Below are positions 38,602-51,000 of a stretch of 64,000 nucleotides of DNA, one piece after another (within the stretch, counting starts at the first letter, position 1; the number at the start of each line of letters is the position of its first letter). Source of the DNA: Cymbidium sinense (taxonomy: Eukaryota; Streptophyta; Magnoliopsida; Asparagales; Orchidaceae); contig CM038214.1 in the NCBI GenBank assembly GCA_021442155.1, positions 53,414,514 through 53,478,513 of the forward strand, in the 5' to 3' direction. Under the pieces are notes generated by a model. It was given only the letters and a program-made list of their open reading frames with translations, was not told the origin of the DNA and ran no database searches. A program made the translations under genes and the position numbers.

Positions 38602-41359
38602 ACAACAACACAACAACAACAACAAGCCTTAATCCCACTGGGTGTCTTCATGAATCCTTCGTCTCCATTATTGTCTGTGTGTCAAATTCCAATTCAAGTA
38701 TACTAAGATCATTATTTATACATCTTAACCAAGTCTTTTAGGTCTACCTCTTCTTCTTTAAGAATCTAATGCATCTACTCCTGTCATCAGGACTGACTTT
38801 TATGTGGCCAAACCATCTAAGGCGACTCTCCTAATCTTATCTAGCAAATTTTTTTCCCCATACTTTTTCATTTTCATTTATCTCTAAGAGTAAAGCCACA
38901 TCCACCTTATCATCTCGAACTTAACTTAGTCTTTATGCTTCTTTTATTGGTAATTCGCACTATAAGTACATTCAGGTCTTCCACCATCTTATAAAATTTT
39001 GCTGTTTAAGTGGAACTTTTCTCATAATAGGCCGGATGCATTCCTCCACTTCAACCATCCAACTTGAATTCTACTAATAACATCTCCATCTATTTCATTT
39101 TGGACAATAGAGCCTAAATATCTAAATCGCTTCACTCTTATTTGATCACTAAAGTCACAACACTATCACTAAAACTTCTGTTAAAATTACACTCCATATA
39201 TTAGTTTAGATCTACTTAAGAAAACCTTTAGACTCTAAAGTTGACCTCCATAAATCAAGTTTCTTGGACTCCTCTAGTCTTATCAACAGAAGAATGTCAT
39301 GAAAAGCATACACAAGGTACATCTTCTTGTAAATGCCTCGTAAGCACATCCATAACTAAAGTAAAAGATAAGGGCTTAATGTTGATCCTTGATGTAATCC
39401 AATGAAATAGGAAAATATTTTGTCAATCCTCCTTGTGTTTGGACACAATGTCTAGTATACATATCCTTAATAACTTGAATATAACCAATATTAACTCTTT
39501 TCCAGAACTCTCAAAGAACATCTCTTGAGACTTTATCATAAGCTTTCTCTAAATCAATAAATATCATATGTAGATCCTTCTTACTTTCTCTATGCTTCTA
39601 TCAACCCTCTTAATGTATAGCATCCATAGATCTGCATGAAACCAAACGATTGTCGAAACTTCGTATCACATCGTAACTATGCTCATTACTCTCTCCCATA
39701 ATTTTAATGTATGGCACATTAACTTAATTCTCATAATTTGCACACTCTTGTGCATCACCTTTATTCTTAAATATAGGAATAGATCTTTCTCCTCATCTTT
39801 TTAGTCTTTAAAATAACATTAAAGATTTGTAAGCCAAGAAATTTGATCTCCCAAACATTTCCACACATCTATTGGAATATTATCAGGTCTCTACTTTTCC
39901 ACATTTCATTTTCTTTAAAGACTTCTTGATTACTATCTGACGATAAATGAAATTCTATTATTGTTTAGGGTATTAAGGTTGCTAAAATCAATTGTCTTTC
40001 GGATCCCCGTTGAAAAGTTTATCAAAATATCTCATCCACCTTTTTTTTCAATATCTTTTAAGAAAAAAGTCTTTATTATTTTCTTAATCTAACTTACTAT
40101 GTCTTTACTTCTCCTATCTCTTTGTTTATTAACATACATCTTTTTCTTTTGTATCTAATCTATTATCACTCAGCTAAATTTTTTCTGATATATTCTTTCT
40201 TAGAATCTACAACTTTATATCTTTCCCATTCTCAATTTTACATCTAAACCAAGTTTTATAACAATCTTATTTTTTATCTTTTCTTTCACTCTCATTTCAC
40301 CACATTACATTAAGAAGCTTGATTCTCCAAGCATCTTTTTAGCTGCTTAATTTCACTGATATTTTTTTCACATAGCGTTAGCGTCTTTATGACAAATTCT
40401 AATATCTTTGTGCTCTTAAAATATTTTTATTTGTGTTCTTTAATTATCTAGTCACATGATAATTTAGTTTATTTTTTCTCTTAACCTTTCATCTTAAAAT
40501 CTAATAGTCGATGTTGATCTTAAAATTTCACATATGATTTACAATCTTTTCTGATTTAAAGCGATCTATTTTTCTTATCAAAATAATCAATCTGTGTTTT
40601 CTTAGATCCATTTTTATAAGTAATAATATGTTCATCTCTTTTCTTAAAAAGTATTAGAATTCTAAAAAATCATGTAAAGAAAATCTAATATAGTCCTTCT
40701 TCAAGTCAATCCATAACCACCATGCGTGAATACTTTAAAATCTTCTACTACTCTACCAACACATTTAAATCTCCTCCAATAAATACTTTTTTTTTATCTC
40801 ATTGTATTAATCCTCTAATTCATTCCAAAATTTTTCTTTACTACTAGGGAATAGACACTTATATAACGTTGATAATCTTAGTATCAACAATAATCTTTAA
40901 AATTTATAATTATCTCACATCTATTAATACTAATAACATTATCCTTCAAACTTTTATCTATAATCACACCTACACCATTTCTAGTTCTACTTTTACCAAT
41001 ACCAAAGTTTAAAACCTAATCTATCAATCTCTCACCAACCATTTAGTTTCACATAAAATATTTATCTTTCTATGAACCATAATATCTATTAATTCCATTA
41101 ATTTACTGTAAGATTATATTCCAAGATCCTAATTCTAGTTTCATGGACTAACTTCATCAGTCAAAATGTGGGAACCCTTATTTAACACTTGCATCGCAAT
41201 GACTAGCACATTTTTTTGTATTCAAGCCGCTCTGCGTCGCTTCGGGGTAACGTCCAATGATTTAAAGGATTAAATGTCATGATTATTTTGACAAATTTTA
41301 CTGGTACTACTACCGCAACCCTCCACTTTTGCATCCAACTTGGGGATAATGGTAGTGTT
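38602..41359 (-). mobile_element. Near full-length, decayed RTE-type LINE
   Basis: It is flanked by a 16-bp target-site duplication ACATTTGCTCTACAGT (38586-38601 and 41360-41375). The 3' end is at the left with a (TTG)n tail on the minus strand. The central part is the same RT region as in the other LINE fragment. The right part (about 41140-40930, minus) can be read as an AP-endonuclease start ('RILTWN..', 'KINILC..ETKW', 'GVGVIID..'), matching plant RTE LINEs. The 5' leader keeps 'GTTACCCCGAAGCGACGC'. Length is about 2.76 kb. All frames are broken by substitutions and small deletions, so it is dead. It lies between the two convergent host genes. Confidence 0.85.
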
Positions 41360-41375
41360 ACATTTGCTCTACAGT
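41360..41375. repeat. Target-site duplication, right
   Basis: Identical to 38586-38601. Confidence 0.85.
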
Positions 41376-41938
41376 GATGAATAAAATTTGGCATTGCAGT
41401 TAACTTCGATCTCTTATTACATGGTCCTCCTAAGACCTTAAAAAGTGAATAAAATGTCATCAATGCTCATAATAAATGTATTATTTTCTTAAAAAAGAGA
41501 ATCTCAAATCTCAAATCTCAAGATCTTTCACCCCTTAAATCTAAAATCTTTAAACTGCATATCCAATAACAAAAAAGAATTTGTAAGATATAACTTATTT
41601 GATATAAAAAAAAAAATGCTAATTCAATTGACTCAATTTCCAAGTTTGAGAAATTTGCCCCAAATTACTATTGAAAATACAACGGAATGTACAATATTAT
41701 CAAGGGGGGTAAAAAACGAAGATATGTGGAACGCCCTCAACCTAAAAATAAAAAAAGTTTTTGCCCGCATCCTATAGATAAAATAATGAAACCTTCTAGC
41801 ACTAAATTGTAAGAAATATACATCGGAAAAATTCATATTTTATAGCATCGGCATAAGTAGAGTTGTTGACGCAGTGATAGTTAGCCGGCCGTGAAATTGG
41901 TGAAAGGTTTAGATGCTCTGTACAAATTCTGTTAGCCA
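41376..41938. other. Intergenic / 3' flank of the MORC gene
   Basis: AT-rich. It probably holds the 3'UTR of the minus-strand gene whose stop codon is at 41941-41939. No other gene is seen. Confidence 0.5.
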
Positions 41939-42040
41939 TCAAAATTTTTCCAGTTTGACCTCATCCAATAATCTGGCTTCAGCCAAAAGCTTCGCGAACG
42001 ACTCTTCAGCCTCTCTCAACTCACTTCTAAGTTTTTGTTC
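41939..42040 (-). CDS. MORC terminal exon (coiled coil 3 and stop)
   Basis: It encodes '[20 protein letters not shown]', '[13 protein letters not shown]' and TGA. Acceptor TTTATCAG. The '[13 protein letters not shown]'-like ending is seen in other plant MORCs, as far as I recall. Confidence 0.88.
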   Translation of the reverse strand, partial: EQKLRSELREAEESFAKLLAEARLLDEVKLEKF

Positions 42041-45000
42041 CTGATAAAAACAAAAAAATTGAGCATAATAAGACCATAGTTGGGTCTGCTTAAAAATTGA
42101 TTGCTCATGTTCCACCATATTCAGCTCCATAGTTAATAAGTTCAAGTATTATGGTATATATTTTATGTTTGTGTCAAGTGCAGAGATACATAGAGTATGT
42201 ACAATCGTATTCATACATACATGCATACATATCTATATACATATATACATAACATGCGTGTATATAAGGACATGCATATTCTACACAGAAGCTAAATTTC
42301 AAAAAAAAAAAAAAGGACATGCATATTCTATAAATTTGTATAAAAGCTTGAAAAAATTAGTCAAACCATAAATAAAAATTCTAGCTCATTTACTTAATGA
42401 GCCTAGCAGAACAAGTGAATTTCGCTCAAACTTGGCTCTTTCACACCTTTAATCATATAGTTTAGAGAGTTATTGAACCTAAGATAACTGTTTGTAGGCA
42501 ACTTTGGATATAGTAGTGGAAGCAACGTGTTAAATCTCAACCAACATTTTGAAAGAATGGTAGATGAGTTCTTAAAGAGGGCGAGGTTCAGTACCTTGAG
42601 CAGAAGTTGCTTCTCAGTCTCTTCATGCTCCAAGCACCTAAAAGAAATAAATAGCAACAAGTTCTCATCCAAACTTTTAAAATCAAAATGAATTATTATT
42701 TCCTTAAAATTTTTCCTAAAAGAAATTTGGTCATGATGATTCCCTCCATTGGATTAACTTTGAAATGAATGCAATATAATTATTAAACATATATTGACCT
42801 AATCTCAAAACATATCTAATAATTTCAAGACCCATCTTGATCCAGTTTCTTTCCATTACTGTTTATTGGTGCATTATAGTTCACAAATTCCTATATCAGA
42901 CATTTAAGAACTTTTTTTAGGGAGGCCTTTAGGCCATGTCATCTCTATTGAAGGCTGAAGATGCAGCATGTTACTACTCAAAAGTCCAACAAAAATAAAG
43001 GTGTATAAAACTGTCTGGAAAGGCACATGCAATAACAGAATGTTTCGTTTTACTCACTGTTCACGCAACCTCTTATTTTCTAGCTTCAATGCTTCCAAAA
43101 TCTGCATCTTCTTACTAATAACAACGTGCTCCTTCTGCACAAAAGTAACTGATATTAGTAAAAAGCGACGCAGCCAAACCACAGGATCGCTATACAAAAA
43201 ATTCAATCCAAAAGTGACCTTTCATCATCTCAAAATGATTGCTATTTTTAATCTATTTTTGTTGTAGCCAAAAAAAAAATATATATATTTCTTAGCTAAA
43301 GCAACCTGGTAATCTTCCGTAAGTTAGTACTTTAATTTGTAATTGTTCTATATGTTTTTCCTTGATAAATTAATAATTGTAAAATGATTCAAATAATTTG
43401 AATTAGGCGCATGGATGGTTTCTAATTGCCAGCTTTGACCATTTATTGGATTTTTGTGTGGTTATCCAACTTTTAGGGAAGATTTTTCTGTTGAAACTTT
43501 GCTAAAGCTTTCTTAAACTGAACACTATATTTCCAAAAGATTTACTCTGAAAGAAGCTTACTTGGGCAGACCTGTTAGAATAAAAATAGTGAAGTAAAAC
43601 ATATGAAGATGAAAAACGAATCCCTATAACACAATTAAAAAAATAAAACTTACATGATTCGATAAGATCCTCTTATATCCACAAATGCATACAGATCAAA
43701 TAATACACTAAGCTTCAAAAAATAATACATGGAGAGATCACATATAAAATTGAAAATATGAAGAAAGATACTATTTTTTTTCTATGCTAATGGCTGAGAG
43801 AGCACAACCAATAGCTATAAAAATGAGGGTAAGATGTAGAAATGTTGTTAGCTACCTCTTCCTTACAGGAATCCAAAGGAGAAGTCCAAGCTTATGACTG
43901 AAAGCTTTTCCTCTTATTGGACAATACTGCCTCCCTATTTAGAAAGTCCAAGACACCCCCTCAACAAAAGTACCTAAAAAAATTACATCTCTCTCTCTCT
44001 CTCTTTCTCTCTATTTTCTATGTTTTCTTGCTATCATAGAATATCAAACCACTCTTCCTAAATCTCTCTTTATAGTGGTAACAACATGGGCTTGAAAACA
44101 TAGAATTGATTACAATATAGCAAAAGGTTCCATAAGATCTCTTATATTCAACATAAGATTTCACAGTCCACAGAGATGATATTTTCATATTTCAATCCAA
44201 CGTTTAAAAAAAGATCTCAATCATATCTTTGTATGTAATAGTATGAGATTTTAAGATAATCTCCCAATCTTAATAAAATTAAAAATGCTCACAAGAAAAA
44301 AAGTATACATTAATCTCTAAATGTGATACCATAACAACATAAAATTTTAAGATAAGCTCCCAGCTTACAGTATAGTGCCCTCTCTCCTACCTCCCATACC
44401 ATTGCCACCAACAAGAACTCCAAAGCCATTCAGAAAGATAAAAAACATAATCCCCATCTTAAACCTCATCCTAGTAGAAATCCGTTTTGAAAATGGTAAC
44501 ATTTCGATTGTAGACTGTGATTGGGTCCACTACCACATATGTATATGTGTATATATGTGTTCCATTGGGCCATCATTGTTGCAAAATAGTACTACTACTA
44601 CAGATGCGGGGCATCAAGCGGGACCAAGGAACCCGCAATTCCATGGGATTTGGTTCTGCCTCAGGCAGAACTATTCTGACCAGCCCAAGGAGGAGCCGCT
44701 TCACCCTTTTTTAGCCCTTGGCTATTCATTAGGGTTTTTTTATTATTGGGACATAGATATTATGTTGCTTTTTTTTGCTGTAGACACTTTTTGATTTTGA
44801 AGTTTATGTATTAAGAAATTATTTTCTGGTTCTCCTGTGGAGTGCTGTATCCTTTGACTCCTTGCAGATGGTGTGACTGTATCCTGGTCGAAACGAGGTG
44901 GTGATCTCTTCTGTTCCGGATTGCTGGCAGATTTGTTGTTTCAGCTTTCAGGCTTGCTGTCCAGCAGCTGAGAATGCTGTTCCTTTGGATTTCGATCCTC

Positions 45001-48000
45001 CTTCAGCCTCTTTTTTTATCCTATATCTTTTCTAACCTCCTCCCGTGACCACCCCAAGCTAATTAGCAACCCTAGATCGGTGTCATTTGGTATTAGAGCT
45101 AGATCAACCCTAGATCTTTCTTGGGTGTCTTTTCCCACCAAAACAATCCAAACCTTTTGCTTTACCCCAAAAACATTTTTGAAATTTTTGAACACAAAAC
45201 TTTAGCATTTCCACTTCAAAAAGCTAAACCTAAAACAGCCCAAAGTCCTAATATTTTTCCTTAAACTCAAGAACCCTAACTCAAGTTAGGAACCATGCCA
45301 CCAAGGTGACATCCTCAAAAGAATGTTCAAGACCTTACCATGGAAGATATGCAACAGGAAATTCTCTGATAGCAACGAAGACTCGCTGATTTTGAAAGGA
45401 AGCAAAATGAGAAGCCACCCACAGTAACAAGGTGACCAACCAGAAGATGAAGAATCCCCCTTCCACCAAGAAGCCTCAAGTGACCAACCAGAAGATGAAG
45501 AATCCCCTTCCACCAACCAAAGAGAGTGATTTTGGAGTTAAGATTGTTTTGTCGGATTTTGATGGTCGTATGGATCCAAATGAATTTATTGAGTGGCTCC
45601 ATACTGTGGAATGTGTCTTTGAGTGCAAGGATATCCTGCCTTATCAAAATGTAAAGTTAGCTGCCATTAAGCTAAGGAAGAGTGCTTCTTTGTGGCAGGA
45701 GAGTCTAAAGAGCCTATGGTAGTGTGAAGGAAAAAAAATAAGAACACAACCTAGCCCAAGATGAAAAGGAGATGCAACGCAAATATCTTCCCCCATATGC
45801 AGTAGAACATGTTCTTAAAACTCCACAACCTACAACAGAGAGATTTATCTATGGAGACATATGCAGTAGAATTTGATCAACTCATACTGAAATGTGAGTT
45901 GGTAGAGCAAAAGGAACACAATGGCAAGATATATGAGAGGATTGAAGCTACCTATTAGCAATGTGATGCAATTGTAGCTATACTGGTCCCTACTTGATGT
46001 ACAAACTTTAGCTTTGAAGGTGGAGAGGCAGTATCATCACATGCGACCACTACACCCTACAGGAAAGGTTCAACCATGGGACCAAGTAATAAGAGCACAC
46101 CTGCCAAAGCACCCAAACCGACCCCATGTGTATAAATCAGTCCAAGGTGGAGAGAAGGTGGGGGAGCTAGCACCCCCAAAGTTTTTCAAGCTTGAAAGTC
46201 TTTCAAGTGTCATGGGTTTGGACACATTGCACCTGACTGTTTAAACAGGAAGTAATCTCTTTCACTGAGCAAGGAGCGATGGAGGAAATGGATAGTGATA
46301 TTGGAAATACAAGAGAAGGTGATGATGTATAGGAGTATCAACTACCGATGAGGGAGAGTTGTTAGTGGTCCGACAGATCCTTCAGACTGAGCCTACAAGA
46401 GCAAGGTGGCTCCACCATAATATTTTTTACACCTGTTGCACTATAAAAGGAAAGACATACATCTTGATTATTGATTGATGGGGCAGTTGTGAGAACGTGG
46501 TGTCTACCCACATGGTAGACAAGTTGAGCCTTGACACATAAAAGCACACTCAGCCTTACTTCCTACCTTGCTTGAAGGAAGGGAATGAGATTATAGTTGA
46601 CAAGGAATGCCTAATGGAATTCTCTATTGGAGAATAGTTCCAAGAACATGTGTAGTGCGATGTAATACCAAAGGATGTTTGTCACATCCTATTGGGTCAC
46701 CCTTGGTGGTTTGATCATTGCACACATCATGATGGCCACAAGAACACATACTCCACCAAAGATAGGAAGCACATCATACTCTTACCTTGGAAGAGTCTGA
46801 GGTGATGTCATTGGTACCGAGTCTGTGAGACCATAGTGCCCCGTATTGTCTTTCTACAAGACTTGAGAGCATCACCAATAAGACTAACATTGGTAGTCAT
46901 AGAGAGCAATGAGTTAGAGGAGACGTTACACCTACTGAAGGAGTTTTAAGATGTTCTGACCGACATCTTACCTCTGGGGCTGCCACAATTGAGGGAGATC
47001 TCACATGGCATAAATTTCATCAAAGATTAGTTCTCCCAAATCACCCTGCTTACCGGATGCGACCAATTGAATACACGTTGCAGAAGTTACATACTTGATG
47101 GCTAGAGGTTTGGTGCTTGAGAGTATAAGCCCATGTGCAATTCTAGATTTGATTGTGCCAAAGAAGGATGGATCTTAGCGTATGTGTATTGACAATAGGA
47201 CTATGAGCAAAATCACCAAGTATTGTTTTCCCATTCGAGATTGGATGATTTATTGGATCAGATACATGGAGCTAACATTTTTTCCAAGATAAATCTGCAT
47301 AATGAATACTACCAAATTTGGATGAGAACCAAGGATGAGTAGAAGATCTCCTTCAAGACATGGGACGTACTGTATAAGTGGATGGTCATGCCTTTGGCCT
47401 ATCCAATCGAGAACTTTTATGAGGTTGATGAATGTTTTTTGACCATTTATTGGAAAATTTATGGTTATGTACTTTGACAACATTCTGGTGTGCAATCATT
47501 CAAAGGAGGAACATTTACAATGCCTACGATGGGTGTTTGGAGTTCTTTGGGTAGAATAGTTGTATGTCAACCTGAAGAAATGTCATTTCTTCACACTACA
47601 AACATGCTTTTTAGGATACATTATTTCAGCTGCAAGCATTAAGATGAATCCAACGAAAATCGAGGTTATTGTAAATTGGTCCAACCAACATTCATTTATG
47701 CAGGTCCGCCAGTTTCATGAGTTGACTTCATTTTATAGGAGACTTATTAAGAATTTTAGCTCTATAGGCAGATAAATTCATTTGGATAGTTGAGGCTAAG
47801 GCCATCTTTGATACTTTGAAGAAGTAGGTTACTTAGACCCTGTTCTAGTTTTGTTAGATTTCAATCAGATATTTGAAGTAGAGTGTGATGCCTTCAATGT
47901 GGGAATTGGAACTGTGTTAAGTCAAGGGGGACATCTTATTGCCTTTTTCAGTGAGAAGTTAAATGATTCCAGGAAGAACTACTCTCATATGACAAGGAGT

Positions 48001-51000
48001 TCTATGCTAAAGTTAGAACTCTTAGTCACTAGAATCATTATTTGTTGGATAGTGAGTTCACTCTTTATATTGATCATGAGGCTGTAAGGTTCTTAAATAG
48101 TCAAAGTTGAAGGATAGGCATGCCTTAGGTGGAGTTCTTATCTTCCTTTCATTTTGTGCTCAAGCACAAGGTAGGAAACTAGAACAAGATGGATGATGCA
48201 TTGAGCTGCTATCATTTACCGATCACTACTATCCAATCAAAGGTAGTGGGATTTGAAGTGTTGAAGGACTTGTATGCCACTGATGATGATATTCAAGAGA
48301 TTTAGACTCACTGTTAGGATAGACTGTGCGAGCAATTCTACAGAGTAGATTGCTACCGATTCTATTAGAACAAACTACACATTCCTTAGTGTTTGCTCAG
48401 CGAGTATAAATTACAGGAGTGTCACAATGGAGGGATGGCAAAACACTTTGGTAGACACAAGACTCTTAGTGAAAGAGAATTTCTATAAGCCCAAATTAAT
48501 TCGAGATGTGGAAAGACTTGTCAAACAGTGTCATATATGTCATTTGGCTAAGACATGAGGGCAGGATATAAGTCTCTATACATCGCTACCTGTTCCACAG
48601 TCACCTTGGGTGGATGTGAGCATGGACTGTGTTAAGATTTCCTCGGACATAACATAGCAAGGATTTTGTTATGATAGTTATAGCCATTCCTCCAAGATGA
48701 CACATTTCATATCTTGCCATAAGACGATGTATGCCTCACATATTGCAGATTTATACTTAAAGAGGTCGTCTATCTTCATGGTGTATACCCAAGACTACTA
48801 CTTTAGATCAAGATGTAAAATTTATAAGCCACTTTTGGAAGATGTTATAGGAAAAAAAACTAGGCACAAAGCTTCAGTTCAATTCAGCAGCTCACCCTCA
48901 AAAAGATGGACAGATAGAGGTAGTATTCGCTGCTTGGGAAATCTCCTCAGGTGTTTTGTGAGAACAAACATCAGGCAATAGGATTTGGTGCTTCCTCAGA
49001 TTGAGTTTGCCTACAATCAATCCACTAATTAGTCCACTGATCACAGTCCGTTTGACATTGTGTATGAGAAAAACCCTTTACACCATTGGAGTTAATACCT
49101 CGATATTCCCACTACTGCACTTAGCTCAAATGCAAAGGTTAGAGTCAAAGAGATTCAAACACTTCATAAGGAAGGAAATTGCAAGTAGAATACCAAGAAC
49201 CAAAAGCAAGCTAATAAGTCTAGGAAATTCCAAGCTTTCAAGAAAGGAGAAGTAGAGATTAGATTGAAGGAGAGGTTTTCTGCCGGTTCTTTTGGGAAGC
49301 TTAAGCCTAAAGTTGATGATTCGTTTAGGATTGTCAAGAAGATCAATGATAGTGCATACAAGATCGAGTTGCTAGGGAATTATAACATTTATGCAACTTT
49401 CAACATTATTGATTTTTCACCATACTTCGAGGATCTAGTTGCATCAAGTGATAAAGGCGATGTCTCTCCAACCATGGGAGAATGATGCGGGGTGTCAAAC
49501 GATACCATGGATCTTGCAATTTTGAGGATCCTATTCTGCCTCAAGGGGAACTATTTTGACCGGCCCAAGGAGGGGCCAATTCACCCTTTTTTATCCTGGG
49601 GCTTATTTTACTTTATTAGACTATTAATTAGAGTTTCTTACTATTAGGACATATATATTATGTTGCTTTTTCTGTAGATGATTTTTAGTTTTGAAGTTTA
49701 TGCAAAAGAGATTATTTTTTGGTTCTTCTCTTGTTAAGTGTTGAATCCTTTAATTCCTCATAGGTGGTGTGATTGTATCCATGTTGAATAGAGGCAGAGA
49801 TCTCTCCCGAACGTGTGATATCCATTAACGCCTCGGATTGCTTGCAAATTTGTTGTTTCAACATTCAGGCTTGCTGTCTAACTGTCGAGAATGCTGTCCC
49901 TTTGATATCTGATCCTCTTCTACATTTTTCTAACCTCCCCTGTGACCACCCCACACCAATTAGATCGGTGTCAACTACTTTGCTAGTTATAATGCCACTA
50001 ATGCTCTATTTCCTCTAAACATATTGACATGTCTTCTTTGACTCAATAGCTCTTCCTTTCATTTCATCTCTACTGGGGTATGGCTTTACCTTTCTTCCTT
50101 CAATCCTGATTTTAAATGTATAACTTTGCTCATTTCTCACCAAGTTGAAATTCTTTCATCTATAAAACTTTATTATGTATAAAATATTAACATTTCAGGT
50201 TTTAATTACATATGCTATATTAATAAATTTTAAAGAGAATGCCCATAACAAGTTGTTTCCTATTTTTACAAATATGCCATGGTTTAATGCCTGTCATGTC
50301 ATGCCTCATGCAAGAGCCCAGGCCTCCTAACCACGAGTAAGTTCTACATTCCACCAACATGTATATTTATTGCGAACTAGTGGATAGCTAACAATCAACA
50401 CACCTACTCCCGACACCCACCAATCTCCTTTGGATACCCACAATGTTATGTGCTAGTTACCCTCACTTATCCTTCGCTATCTAAGCAAGAGTATTTTATC
50501 ATAAAAACTAACCTGGACAAGATACAGATGCTAGACTGATCATCCTAATAAAATCTCAAGACAAATTAGTACGCACTAATAAAAAAGCAAGCAAGAAGCC
50601 AAATAGCAATTTAAGAACAGTATAAAAGAAATATCTCTCTCTTTGCACCTAGTTTTCAAGCAGATGGTCCTAACATTTGAGATCTATGCATATAAGAACT
50701 CACTAGTTTAACCATATGTATATGCAGGTAGTATCAAAATCAACATAAAGCTAAAATTAAAAAATTAAAAAATAAAACCACAAACAATATTGGAAAGATT
50801 TTCATTAGATGAAGTAGATGGGGTTTGGAAGCCCAAAAGCATGAAGCGCAAGGAAGACTTAATTGCATGCTTTCATTTACATGTAGTGCAGAAAAAAAGT
50901 AAAAGAACGCCAAGTTCTAACAAAGTGAAATGCTATGATTTTCTTACCTTCACCGTAACTTTGTGATTATCACAAGAACCATCTTTTGTTGCATCAGGGG

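Larger units (their letters stand above)
44602..49973 (+). mobile_element. Complete but dead Ty3/gypsy retrotransposon in a MORC intron (5.4 kb)
   Basis: LTRs at 44602-45085 and 49483-49973 align throughout ('GCCCAAGGAGG', 'TATTATGTTGCTTTTT', 'CTAACCTCC', 'AGATCGGTGTCA'). A 5-bp target duplication ACTAC lies on both outer sides (44597-44601, 49974-49978). The primer-binding site is TGGTATTAGAGC at 45088-45099, the usual plant TGGTATCAGAGC type. Internal order is gag, zinc knuckle, RT, RNase H, integrase, so it is Ty3/gypsy in the same orientation throughout and antisense to the host gene. Every frame is interrupted. The LTRs are clearly diverged, including the 5' LTR start (AG instead of TG), so the insertion is old. 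Confidence 0.92.

Noticed and set aside
42165..42371. 68-aa plus-strand frame
   Set aside because: It covers a CATA microsatellite and an A run in a MORC intron.
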